Below are positions 5,652 to 12,391 of a stretch of 12,391 bases of DNA, one piece after another. Source of the DNA: Euryarchaeota archaeon UBA602 (lineage in GTDB: Archaea; Thermoplasmatota; Poseidoniia; Poseidoniales; Thalassarchaeaceae); contig DAHO01000090.1 of assembly GCA_002498455.1 (NCBI GenBank), positions 1 through 12,391 of the forward strand, in the 5' to 3' direction. Position 1 is the first letter of the stretch. Each line of letters opens with the position of its first letter. Below the pieces are notes generated by a model. The model saw only the letters and a program-made list of their open reading frames with translations, searched no databases and was not told the origin of the DNA. Position numbers and translations under genes: made by a program.

Positions 5652-6457
5652 CAGTCCCCACTCCGTTTCAGAAGCGAACTCCATGAAATGTCCGCATAGG
5701 CCTTTGCCATTTCACTAGGATTTTCGGATTTGTAAATCCCTGAACCGACAATGATCCCATCGCTTCCGGATAGAACGGCCTCACTAGGGTCGCCATATCG
5801 CTGCCCCATTTCACCGTCACCCACCGCCAAGTTGACTCCTGGCGTCCAAATGAGCTTCTTGTCTCCAACTTTCCCTCTCAGTACGGATAATTCGGCGGGT
5901 CGACTTCCATTTCCGATGAACCCAAACACACCACTGTTTGCAATCCCCGCCTGTACCATGGCATCAGTGTACCCTTCCAGTTCGAGGAGGTTGCCCCGAC
6001 TCGACATCTGGGCGAGCAACAAAACACCACCCTCACGGGCTACATCATTCCAGCCTGCACATAATCCATCGACAATATCCGGCCCAGAAATCCCATGGGC
6101 AGTTACGACGTTTGCCCAAGATCGAATATCGTATACTCCTGACATTTGACCCCGTGAAATCGGCCCAATATCGGCAAATTTCCGATCTTCAAACATAAGC
6201 AAATCATGCTGTTTTGCCAACTCACAAAGTGCAGCCCAACCCGATGCAGTCCAATCATCCACCAGATCGACATGCGTCTTCAAAGCGGCAATATGAGGCC
6301 CAACCTCTTCGATGAGATCGGACAATTCTCCCATTGTCCGCAAGTCTGCAGCCAAGATGACAAGGGTTTGCTTCTTGCAAACAACATCCATGTATCGGCG
6401 GACCATTGAATTGTCACACGCTTCCCAGCGCACACCCCAGACATCTGCGGGCTCCAT
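5651..6457 (-). CDS. pyrF: Orotidine 5'-phosphate decarboxylase, eukaryote-type
   Basis: Catalyses the last step of de novo UMP synthesis, decarboxylation of orotidine 5'-monophosphate; cytoplasmic TIM barrel. The 268-residue protein matches the long form typified by yeast Ura3 rather than the shorter form (about 210-230 residues) usual in archaea. Motifs counted from the ATG at 6457: KKQTLVILAADLRT with D38, IAALKTHVDL with K60, and catalytic tetrad segment FEDRKFADIG with D91, K93 and D96, whose spacing fits yeast Ura3. Further on are LLAQMSSRGNL, FGFIGNGSR, IWTPGVNL, and the phosphate-binding GSDGIIVGSGIY. GGTGAG at 6462-6467 on the minus strand lies four bases before this ATG; a GTG at 6466 would add three residues. 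It sits between the permease and the small membrane protein, and no other pyrimidine gene is nearby. Confidence 0.93.
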   Translation of the reverse strand: MEPADVWGVRWEACDNSMVRRYMDVVCKKQTLVILAADLRTMGELSDLIEEVGPHIAALKTHVDLVDDWTASGWAALCELAKQHDLLMFEDRKFADIGPISRGQMSGVYDIRSWANVVTAHGISGPDIVDGLCAGWNDVAREGGVLLLAQMSSRGNLLELEGYTDAMVQAGIANSGVFGFIGNGSRPAELSVLRGKVGDKKLIWTPGVNLAVGDGEMGQRYGDPSEAVLSGSDGIIVGSGIYKSENPSEMAKAYADISWSSLLKRSGD

Positions 6458-6461
6458 CAAA

Positions 6462-6467
6462 CTCACC
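6462..6467 (-). promoter_or_regulatory. Shine-Dalgarno site GGTGAG for pyrF
   Basis: Read on the minus strand, the permease stop (TAG, 6480-6478) begins a TAGGTG, and a second GGTGAG follows four bases before the ATG at 6457. The second site has the same GGTGA-to-ATG distance as the sites before ftsY and the DUF1844 gene, give or take a base, so it decides the start of pyrF. Confidence 0.55.
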
Positions 6468-6477
6468 GGTTGGGCAC

Positions 6478-7410
6478 CTATTCCTCAATCCTTCGCCTGA
6501 GTTGTTCGTACTCTACAACGAGGTTTCCGATGAGTAAGGCAGCCGCGCCAACGGGCAACCAGAAGGTCACATCACCCTCAAGACCCAGTACCAGCGACCC
6601 CAACATCGCCCATACGGGCTCCAATGCGTACAGGATTGCCGCCCGCACTGGCGTGACTTGTTTCTGGAAAATATTCAGCACAAGCAATGCAACCAAACTA
6701 CCCAATACGGCGCACAACATCAACGGGAAAGTGAAATCGAACTCTTTCAGTAAGGTGAGAAATTCACTCGTAAACTCCCTTGAAGCCACCAAATATACCG
6801 CAATAGACAATGTAGCAACCGTAATCAACATGGTCGCAGTAACTTGAATTGGATCCACAACCTTGGTCACTCGATCTGTGGCAATAATGTGCGCTCCAAA
6901 CAAGAAGGCGCAACCCACAGTCAACCATTCACCCAAACCAAAGTTGAGTTGAGGCGGACCACTGATCCACCCGGCGCCAAAGGTTGCTAGAAGCACTCCT
7001 AGAACCGCAAAACGAGTCATTTTCTGCATCCCAAGCGCTACTCCGATCAGTGCGGTGAAGACCACATACAAACTGGTCAAGAAGGCCGAGACGGCCGGTG
7101 TAACATCGGTAAGTCCCAACATCTGTAGAATGAATCCACCCCAGACGATGACTCCAAGAATCAAGCCCCCCTTCCAGACCTCTCGATCTTTGAGACCCTG
7201 CCATGTTTTGGGAATAAAAATGAGCAGCAGTAAACCGGCGATGACGAACCGCATCATCACAAAGAAAACTGCCACATCATTTTCATCCAGTCCAGGTGCT
7301 GAATTAGCCGCTGCATTGAGGGATTGTTGCATCCAAATGAACGTCCCCCCCCACAGCAGCGTCACTCCAAATAACGCCATGGTTGCCTTGCGAATCTCGT
7401 GCATAGTCAC
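6478..7410 (-). CDS. DMT-superfamily permease (EamA type)
   Basis: A 310-residue integral membrane protein with about ten hydrophobic segments in two homologous EamA halves (about 9-150 and 160-303), the normal size and layout for drug/metabolite transporters. Typical features are GVTLLWGGTFIWMQQSL at 15-31, LQMLGLTDVTPAVSAFLTSL at about 95-114 in the first half, and TPVRAAILYALEPVWAMLGS at about 253-272 in the second; the last is the family's 'A-x-x-x-x-x-x-E-P-v' element. It should act in the cytoplasmic membrane as an exporter or exchanger of small metabolites; the substrate cannot be predicted. The GTG start overlaps the TGA of the glycosyltransferase (GTGA); an ATG two codons later is possible. 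The position between a glycosyltransferase and pyrF hints at nucleotide or sugar metabolite transport, which is inference only. Confidence 0.9.
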   Translation of the reverse strand: MTMHEIRKATMALFGVTLLWGGTFIWMQQSLNAAANSAPGLDENDVAVFFVMMRFVIAGLLLLIFIPKTWQGLKDREVWKGGLILGVIVWGGFILQMLGLTDVTPAVSAFLTSLYVVFTALIGVALGMQKMTRFAVLGVLLATFGAGWISGPPQLNFGLGEWLTVGCAFLFGAHIIATDRVTKVVDPIQVTATMLITVATLSIAVYLVASREFTSEFLTLLKEFDFTFPLMLCAVLGSLVALLVLNIFQKQVTPVRAAILYALEPVWAMLGSLVLGLEGDVTFWLPVGAAALLIGNLVVEYEQLRRRIEE

Positions 7411-8654
7411 AACCCCAAGGCATCTCGGATGACACTTCTGAACATGGCAATCGAGCGCCGATGATCAATCACCTTGGCATGTTCCTTTGCACGAAGACCC
7501 AATTCCTCGCGATTTGCGTAACAATGCTTCAATGCTTCACACCAGGCTTGCATATCTGCATTGGCCGGGACAATGATTCCACCCTCTCCAACCGCTTCCG
7601 GCTGCGCGCCAATGTTCACCGAGACCGAAGGGACACCAAACAACCCAGCCTCATTAATCACGCGTCCCCAAGAACCTGTGCTTCGGACGGTCAACAAGTG
7701 AATATCACAATTTGCGAACACTTCAATCACGGGGGTGTGACCATGACATGTAGCGTTCCCAAATCTAGCCAAGCCTTCGACATAACCGCCCCCGCCATAG
7801 ATGTCGAAACGAGCCTCAGGCCAAGCTTCGGCCACATAGGGTAGAAGACGTTGATAGAACCCATATCCTTTCTCGGGTGTGACGCCAATGATGGCGATTC
7901 GCGGAACGTCTGAATCCGTTCTAGAAGCCAATCCCTGTTCTCGAACCCGTACAACTTCTTCTGCGGTACCAAAACGCCCGGCATAATCTACAGGCAATGG
8001 GACATGTGCACCCTTTTGGATGGAAAAAGCATCATCGATTTGCTTCAGCAATCCTAGCCCCGCACCGCAAACAGCAGTCGCATTGACCAGGGATGATTTG
8101 TACAAATCAGGGTGATCAAATTGCAACTCATCTCGGACGAAGACAAGGTATGGTATCCCATATTTCTGGAAGGTACGTGCCGCACCCGCGGACCAATGCA
8201 ACTGTGTGACACCAAGGAGTAAATCACCGGATGCTTTCGCTAGTTCAATCTCACGCTCCAAACACCCTTCAAGCCATTTTGAAAACTTGCGATTTACACC
8301 TCGAAGGTGACGTCGTTGGAACCCAATATTCAGCCGCCCAGAAGATCGATTTCTCAACCGCCAAGCTAGCCCTGACCACAAATCTTCGACAGCAAATGCG
8401 CACACAGCTCTCTCCAATTGACTGTCTTCAGTCAAAGATGTCACACCACCTCGGTCAGAACTTTGGAACACCTTCACAGTCCAACCCTCTATTGTACCAC
8501 TATCTTCCGACGGTTCCAGTGGAATGTAATCCGGCGCATCTTCAGCAAAGTGACCCTGAATCGAGACACCTTTCAGAAGCGTCGCGAGAGACATTTCAGC
8601 CCCGCCCACAGGGGGGTCAAGGTCCCGTAGCGCCGCAAGAATCCGGACACCCAT
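7407..8654 (-). CDS. GT-B glycosyltransferase (GT4-like)
   Basis: Predicted to transfer a sugar from an activated donor to a glycan, lipid or protein acceptor, probably at the cytoplasmic membrane face. From the ATG at 8654 the protein has 415 residues. It opens with MGVRILAALRDLDPPVGGAE, the usual GT4 N-terminal strand plus GGAE loop. The C-terminal Rossmann half starts at about 251 (PRIAIIGVTPEKGYG) and contains DIYGGGG, the loop HTPVIEVFANCDIHLL and the motif GSWGRVINEAGLFGVPSVSV. In that motif the second Glu of the GT4 E-x7-E pair is present (E335), while the first position is Gly (G327). The frame is open further upstream to 8918, but those starts would overlap the divergent oxidoreductase gene; an ATG at 8693 remains possible. 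GGAGTG at 8667-8672 lies twelve bases upstream. First gene of the four-gene minus-strand operon. Confidence 0.85.
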   Translation of the reverse strand: MGVRILAALRDLDPPVGGAEMSLATLLKGVSIQGHFAEDAPDYIPLEPSEDSGTIEGWTVKVFQSSDRGGVTSLTEDSQLERAVCAFAVEDLWSGLAWRLRNRSSGRLNIGFQRRHLRGVNRKFSKWLEGCLEREIELAKASGDLLLGVTQLHWSAGAARTFQKYGIPYLVFVRDELQFDHPDLYKSSLVNATAVCGAGLGLLKQIDDAFSIQKGAHVPLPVDYAGRFGTAEEVVRVREQGLASRTDSDVPRIAIIGVTPEKGYGFYQRLLPYVAEAWPEARFDIYGGGGYVEGLARFGNATCHGHTPVIEVFANCDIHLLTVRSTGSWGRVINEAGLFGVPSVSVNIGAQPEAVGEGGIIVPANADMQAWCEALKHCYANREELGLRAKEHAKVIDHRRSIAMFRSVIRDALGL

Positions 8655-8753
8655 GGTACTGCGGCACACTCCGACCACATCAAATCGCCCCATGTCCACG
8701 AGTATTTTCAGTCGAGTCGACACCGTCTTCAATGGGACCGAGTTCGCCCGGCC
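8655..8753. promoter_or_regulatory. Divergent promoter region with an 11-bp palindrome
   Basis: This 99-base gap separates the glycosyltransferase (minus) and the Gfo/Idh oxidoreductase (plus). On the minus strand GAAAATACT (about 8700-8708) is a TATA-like candidate; a transcript starting about 25 bases further on would carry GGAGTG (8667-8672) before the ATG at 8654. The plus-strand gene has no visible Shine-Dalgarno site and could be leaderless. At 8711-8721 lies GTCGAGTCGAC, two perfect 5-base arms around a single G, a possible operator. Confidence 0.4.
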
Positions 8754-9785
8754 ATGGGACAGTGCGTTGCCGTTGTTGGAACGGGCTACTGGGGCCGTAA
8801 TCATGTGCGAACCTGGGCTGCGTTGAAGCAAGAGCATGTCATTGAACGCCTCATTGTTTGCGATTTGGATGAAAATCGTGCGAGGGAATTGGCCGAGGAA
8901 TTTGACTGTGAATGGCACACTGACGCACTAACTCTGAAGGATACTTTCGCTATCACTGCAGCCTCAATTGCAACCCCCACTCCTATGCATGCGCCCTTAG
9001 CCATCGCATTGATGGAGCAAGGAGTGGATGTATTGGTGGAGAAGCCCTTGGCCATGAATGAGGCCGAGGCACAAACCACAGTTGAAACTGCAAAATCCTT
9101 GGGTCGTTTGTTGTGTGTTGGTCACCTTTTCCGATACCACGTCGCCATCCGGAAAGCCGCGGAAATGATTGCCAATGGTGAAATTGGACCGGTCCTACAC
9201 ATAGAATCTGACCGATTGTCAGTTCGTGAACCTCGTCCAGATATCGGCGTCATCGCCGCACTTGCCATCCATGACATGGATATTTGTCGGGATTTGATGG
9301 GTGATATTGATCCTGAGGAAATCAGTGCATTCTCCCTACCTAGTGAAATCAAAGGTATTGAAGATCATGCAGTTATCCATATGAGGTTTCCATCGAATAC
9401 CAGTGACAACCCATTGGGTCCATCAGCTCAAATCACAGTATCCTGGAGAAGCCGAGTTCGCGGAAAGGTACGCGAACTGCGAATCATCGGTAGAGACGCT
9501 TCTCTGCACATAGATTACTTGGATCATACTGGACTTTGGATTCACAAACATCCACAAAATATCCGTGGCCCCGATTGGGGGGGTTTTGGTGCCGCCCCAA
9601 GAGAGCGTGTGGAAATTGAAGGTGGCGAACCCAGCCTAACAGCGGAACTCCGGGCCTTTGCCAACGCTTGCAATCTCCATGCTCAAGGCACACCATTTGA
9701 CAGCCTCAACATTCTCGCCCCCGGTGAAATCGGTGTTATTGGAATGCGCCTGGTTGAGTCCGCATTGCAGGCCACCAAAGAATGA
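8754..9785 (+). CDS. Gfo/Idh/MocA-family NAD(P)-dependent sugar dehydrogenase
   Basis: A 343-residue oxidoreductase of the family acting on sugars and sugar nucleotides, for example UDP-GlcNAc(A) 3-dehydrogenases. The Rossmann NAD(P) loop VAVVGTGYWGRNHVRTW is at 5-21, D37 in VCDLDENRA ends the second strand, ASIATPTPMHAPLAI at 70-84 is the family 'A-T-P-x-x-x-H' element, and VEKPLAM at 95-101 carries the conserved Lys97. AIHDMDICRDLMG at 171-183 supplies the HD pair (H173, D174) near the active site. Length and layout are normal. The ATG fits the family start exactly. It diverges from the glycosyltransferase gene, suggesting that the two work on the same sugar pathway, perhaps surface glycans or lipid sugars. 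The exact substrate is not decidable from sequence. Confidence 0.9.
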   Translation: MGQCVAVVGTGYWGRNHVRTWAALKQEHVIERLIVCDLDENRARELAEEFDCEWHTDALTLKDTFAITAASIATPTPMHAPLAIALMEQGVDVLVEKPLAMNEAEAQTTVETAKSLGRLLCVGHLFRYHVAIRKAAEMIANGEIGPVLHIESDRLSVREPRPDIGVIAALAIHDMDICRDLMGDIDPEEISAFSLPSEIKGIEDHAVIHMRFPSNTSDNPLGPSAQITVSWRSRVRGKVRELRIIGRDASLHIDYLDHTGLWIHKHPQNIRGPDWGGFGAAPRERVEIEGGEPSLTAELRAFANACNLHAQGTPFDSLNILAPGEIGVIGMRLVESALQATKE

Positions 9786-9791
9786 TGACAG

Positions 9792-10166
9792 ATGATTCAA
9801 GAAGTGAAACCTTCTCGCAACATCATGGCGATTAATTTGGCTGAACCTCTACTGGGCGGCCTTTACACCCTCTTTGTTGATGCACTGGGCAGCACGGTCG
9901 CATGGTGGCTTGGTCACATCACTTTGGTTGCCACGATTGCATTCGTGTATTGGGTGATCACAAACTGGCAGGAGGTATCGTATGGCTTAGGCCTCAACGG
10001 GACCCGATTGGTCGCCTTTCTGGTATTGATTGGAGCCACGTTTGCGCAGGTATTGGTGTATCAGGCATACTTCAACTTCCCAACCACCGGGGCATGCATT
10101 ACTGCCGGCGCAACCAGTGCTTACATCTGGTGGCAATGGTATCAACTTGAACCCCAAAAGGTCTGA
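9792..10166 (+). CDS. Small multi-pass membrane protein, unknown function
   Basis: A 124-residue hydrophobic protein with about three to four predicted membrane segments, at roughly 17-33, 38-58, 70-92 and 98-116. Aromatic belts such as AWWL, YWVITNW and IWWQWYQ mark helix ends. No domain is recognised. The ATG at 9792 starts six bases after the oxidoreductase stop codon; an in-frame ATG at 9825 (residue 12) is possible and would begin just before the first hydrophobic segment. Neither start has a clear Shine-Dalgarno site. It probably belongs to the operon that begins with the oxidoreductase. The function cannot be inferred beyond a membrane location. Confidence 0.65.
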   Translation: MIQEVKPSRNIMAINLAEPLLGGLYTLFVDALGSTVAWWLGHITLVATIAFVYWVITNWQEVSYGLGLNGTRLVAFLVLIGATFAQVLVYQAYFNFPTTGACITAGATSAYIWWQWYQLEPQKV

Positions 10167-10187
10167 GCCCACGAGCATTCATGAGCC

Positions 10188-11555
10188 GTGCACGCCACCA
10201 TCCAATCGATGGCCACCTTCGGAGACCACCCTCCCTTACCCGATTCTTTGGAATCACTACTCTCCGATGAAACGGTATCCACCCTTTTTCTGAAGGCGGA
10301 CTGCCCCCCACGTGTCAAGGCAGGACACATCACAGAACTTAGATTGGAAGAACTAGAACTCCCGGCCTGGGACAAACCCACCCTTGAATCGCTTGCCGAA
10401 GAATTGGTGCTAACCATTGATCAGCATTCTCATCGCTCGGATTGTTTTGTTGAAATTGAGAGAGAGGGGTGCCGAATCGTCCAAGCCGGAGATTTGCGAA
10501 TCACCTGTGCATGGCCTCCATTTTCCGAAGCTTGGGAGATCACTGTCGTTCGCCCCGTTGCTCACCTGTCACTGTCTGATTATGAGTTGGACCCACGCCT
10601 CATCAAACGCCTTTCAGATCACCACAGGGGCGTGTTTGTTGTCGGTAAACCCGGCTCAGGAAAAACCACCTTTGCTCAAGCGATTGCAGCCTATTTGGAT
10701 GAAGAAATTGGAGCCATGGTCAAGACCATGGAAGCCCCTAGAGACCTCCAAGTTCCTCAACGGGTGACCCAGTACGCACCCTTGGAGGGCAATTTAGAGA
10801 AAACGGCTGAAGTCATCTTCCTTGTTCGCCCCGATTTCGTGATTTTCGATGAAGTCCGTCGAGCCCGAGACTTCGAAATTTTTGCAGATGTCCGTTTGGC
10901 AGGTGTGGGGTTACTGGGAGTTACACATGCAAACAGTGCATTGGAAGCGGTTCAGCGCCTCATTGGCAAGGTCGAATTGGGAATGATTAGCCAAGTGCTA
11001 GACACCGTCATTCACATTGAGAAAGGGCAAATTTCCCAAGTTCTCGAACTCAAAATGGTAGTGCGTGCACCGAGTGGAATGGAATCGGATCTCTCACGAC
11101 CCGTCATTGAAGTGCGAACATTTCCATCAAACAAAATGACACATGAGATATTTTCCTTCGGCGAGCAGATTGTTGTAGTCCCTGTGGACGGCTCCGGTTC
11201 TCAAAGTCCAGCCAAGAAATTGGCTGCCGCAGAACTTGCTCGACGGATTCAACGTTGGACGGGTGCAAGAGTCCACCATGTTGAGATGGCATCAGACACC
11301 GCAGCTACAATCTTCGTCGATGAAAGTGCCATCGGTTCCATTGTAGGTCAGGGCGGCTCAGGCGTTCGCAGCATGGAAGAAGAATTCGGACTGAAAATCA
11401 AAGTCAAAGGCGCATCAGAGATGCCTCGTGGCACAAAAAAAATCGGAAGCCAAGCCCAGGAATGGGACGTTCAGACCGAACGCTCGATGGGCGGACGCTC
11501 ATGGGAGCACGGCGGCGGCGGGCGTCGTGGCAAGAAAGGAAAACGCCGCCGTTGA
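10188..11555 (+). CDS. COG1855-like ATPase with KH-like region, lacking the N-terminal PIN domain
   Basis: A 455-residue protein resembling the archaeal PIN-ATPase-KH family (COG1855), whose usual members of about 600 residues begin with a PIN nuclease domain. Here the N-terminus (about 1-125) is an acidic/hydrophobic segment without PIN-like acidic motifs. The type II/IV secretion-like ATPase core follows: Walker A VVGKPGSGKTT at 151-161, Walker B RPDFVIFDEVRRARDFE at 214-230, and TGV-like LLGVTHANSALEAVQRLIGK at 242-261. A KH-like RNA-binding region, IGSIVGQGGSGVRSMEEE at 382-399 (GxxG within it), and a Gly/Arg/Lys-rich basic tail at 435-455 close the protein. It probably binds RNA and hydrolyses ATP; the cellular role of the family is unclear. 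The start is a GTG 21 bases after the previous gene; an ATG at 10209 is an equally good alternative. Confidence 0.82.
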   Translation: MHATIQSMATFGDHPPLPDSLESLLSDETVSTLFLKADCPPRVKAGHITELRLEELELPAWDKPTLESLAEELVLTIDQHSHRSDCFVEIEREGCRIVQAGDLRITCAWPPFSEAWEITVVRPVAHLSLSDYELDPRLIKRLSDHHRGVFVVGKPGSGKTTFAQAIAAYLDEEIGAMVKTMEAPRDLQVPQRVTQYAPLEGNLEKTAEVIFLVRPDFVIFDEVRRARDFEIFADVRLAGVGLLGVTHANSALEAVQRLIGKVELGMISQVLDTVIHIEKGQISQVLELKMVVRAPSGMESDLSRPVIEVRTFPSNKMTHEIFSFGEQIVVVPVDGSGSQSPAKKLAAAELARRIQRWTGARVHHVEMASDTAATIFVDESAIGSIVGQGGSGVRSMEEEFGLKIKVKGASEMPRGTKKIGSQAQEWDVQTERSMGGRSWEHGGGGRRGKKGKRRR

Positions 11556-11558
11556 GGT

Positions 11559-11600
11559 CCTTCGGGCCCCGCGAAGGCTTCATGTGTGCGGCTTTTGCCG
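11559..11600 (+). promoter_or_regulatory. Two small hairpins between the ATPase gene and the thermosome gene
   Basis: CCTTCG (11559-11564) and CGAAGG (11572-11577) form a perfect 6-base stem with a 7-base loop four bases after the ATPase stop. CGGC (11589-11592), TTTT and GCCG (11597-11600) form a second 4-base stem ending seven bases before the thermosome ATG. There is no T-rich run after the first, so it is not a classical terminator. They could affect transcript ends or translation of the chaperonin; this is a visual observation only. Confidence 0.35.
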
Positions 11601-11607
11601 TTGAACC

Positions 11608-12391
11608 ATGGGCGATGAAGCGGCAGGCAAACCTCCAGTGGTGATTCTCCGTGAGGAGACCAATGTCACCAGTGGCACTGCCGTCCAAGAGAAACTGATT
11701 GCAGCGGCTCGCGTATTTGCCGATCTACTACGCCCAACTTACGGCCCCCGCGGCCTTGACAAAATGATGTACAAAACCGATGGTACCACCGCTGTCACAA
11801 ACGATGGTGCAAAGATCGTGGCTGAATTGATGGTCAAGCACCCTGCAGCGAAAATGTTTGTCGCAATGGCCGAATCTCAAGAGAACTCATGCGGCGATGG
11901 TGTCACAGGAACCCTCCTATTGAGCGCCGAGTTGTTGCTCGAAGCAGGCCGACTGTTACAGAAAGGTCTGCACCCATTGACCGTGGTAGAAGGATACAAT
12001 CAAGCCAACACCATCGCATTGGAAACCATCTCAAATTTGGCAATGGAGTGTTCTGATGAGGACCTCTTGAATGTCGCCATCACCGCCTTGACTGGCAAGG
12101 GTGCAGAAGGCGCGGCAGAGCACCTTTCACAGATGATTGTCGAAGCCTTGCAAACGGTCGATTCAGATCCAGATTATGTTACCATGCACAAAATCAATTC
12201 AGGCGGATTGTTGGATAGCACAATACTGCATGGCATCGTCGTCCGTCGCCGCGTACTGTTGGACACCCTTCCTTCAGAAATTATCGACGCTAAGGTTGCA
12301 ACCATCAATGGAGATTTGGCCCCACGAAAGCAAATTCGGAGTGCAGAAATCGAAATTGAACAGGCCAGTCAATTGGAAGCCTTCCTCGCAG
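11608..12391 (+). CDS. thsA: Thermosome (group II chaperonin) subunit, 3'-truncated by the window end
   Basis: ATP-driven protein-folding ring subunit of the archaeal thermosome, related to eukaryotic CCT; cytoplasmic. The first 261 codons are present of an expected 530-560. Visible motifs: PVVILREETNVTSGTAVQ at 10-27, RPTYGPRGLDKMM at 42-54 (family 'T-x-G-P-K-G-M-D-K-M'), TNDGAKIVAELMVKHPAAKM at 64-83, and the ATPase segment CGDGVTGTLLLSAELL at 95-110. In the last the usual 'V-G-D-G-T-T-T-A' reads C-G-D-G-V-T-G-T, but the catalytic Asp (D97) is kept. GLHPLTVVEGYNQA at 120-133 is also typical. No upstream Shine-Dalgarno site is evident. Prefoldin alpha, its usual partner, is encoded in the same window. 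Assignment to the family is firm; which paralogue it is cannot be told. Confidence 0.9.
   Translation, partial: MGDEAAGKPPVVILREETNVTSGTAVQEKLIAAARVFADLLRPTYGPRGLDKMMYKTDGTTAVTNDGAKIVAELMVKHPAAKMFVAMAESQENSCGDGVTGTLLLSAELLLEAGRLLQKGLHPLTVVEGYNQANTIALETISNLAMECSDEDLLNVAITALTGKGAEGAAEHLSQMIVEALQTVDSDPDYVTMHKINSGGLLDSTILHGIVVRRRVLLDTLPSEIIDAKVATINGDLAPRKQIRSAEIEIEQASQLEAFLA

Noticed and set aside
8231..8800. A 189-codon open frame on the plus strand opposite the glycosyltransferase
   Set aside because: It has no motif, is rich in Ser/His/Pro/Gln, and runs out of frame into the start of the oxidoreductase gene.
8655..8918. Upstream extension of the glycosyltransferase to position 8918
   Set aside because: It would overlap about 165 bases of the divergent oxidoreductase gene, whose N-terminus is well supported, and the added residues do not look like a glycosyltransferase N-terminus.
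11559..11577. Rho-independent-like terminator after the ATPase gene
   Set aside because: The stem is perfect but short, and no T-run follows, so it is reported only as a possible structured element.
1..12391. CRISPR arrays, tRNA/rRNA genes, insertion sequences, integrases or toxin-antitoxin pairs
   Set aside because: No regularly spaced repeats, cloverleaf-type sequences, terminal inverted repeats or recognisable transposase or integrase proteins were seen by eye on either strand.

Overview
The window looks like a piece of an archaeal chromosome, most likely from an uncultured marine euryarchaeon of the Poseidoniales (Marine Group II) or a close relative. That placement is an inference. It rests on a set of archaeal/eukaryotic-type information-processing genes (ribosomal protein L18Ae/LX, prefoldin alpha, FtsY with a long charged N-terminus, a COG1855-like ATPase with a KH-like region, and a group II chaperonin). 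It is supported by moderate GC content, very tight gene packing, and ribosome-binding sites of the GGTGAT type. I see no rRNA, tRNA, insertion sequence, CRISPR array or prophage gene.

Layout, left to right. (1) Positions 1-350, plus strand: a possible 3' end of an unknown gene, then rpl18a. (2) 352-1847, minus strand: a two-gene operon of a GlmU-like nucleotidyltransferase followed by a class III sirtuin, the sirtuin ending one base from the rpl18a stop codon. (3) 1953-5339, plus strand: a DoxX-like membrane protein, then prefoldin alpha, ftsY, a DUF1844 protein and a receiver-like protein with a C-terminal membrane anchor. The last four are tightly spaced, and two junctions carry the same TAGGTGAT element, in which the stop codon is part of the next gene's Shine-Dalgarno site. 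(4) 5331-8654, minus strand: a compact operon read right to left as a GT-B glycosyltransferase, a DMT/EamA permease, a eukaryote-type orotidine 5'-phosphate decarboxylase (pyrF) and a small single-pass membrane protein. (5) 8754-12391, plus strand: a Gfo/Idh/MocA oxidoreductase diverging from the glycosyltransferase, a small multi-pass membrane protein, a PIN-less COG1855-like ATPase with a KH-like region, and the 5' part of a thermosome/CCT-type chaperonin cut by the window end.

How the genes fit together. The plus-strand block pfdA-ftsY is a protein-biogenesis module: prefoldin handles nascent chains and FtsY docks SRP-ribosome complexes at the membrane. The two added genes (DUF1844 and a membrane-anchored receiver domain lacking its phospho-acceptor Asp) are the best candidates here for an undescribed accessory system tied to membrane targeting. 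The glycosyltransferase and the Gfo/Idh dehydrogenase, facing each other across a shared promoter region with a short palindrome, suggest sugar or surface-glycan metabolism. The rpl18a-pfdA-ftsY neighbourhood common in archaea is broken here by the inverted sirtuin/nucleotidyltransferase pair and the DoxX-like gene. Several proteins lack a key residue or domain of their family: the nucleotidyltransferase lacks both expected metal ligands, the receiver lacks its phospho-Asp, the ATPase lacks its PIN domain, and the chaperonin has an altered GDGTT motif.
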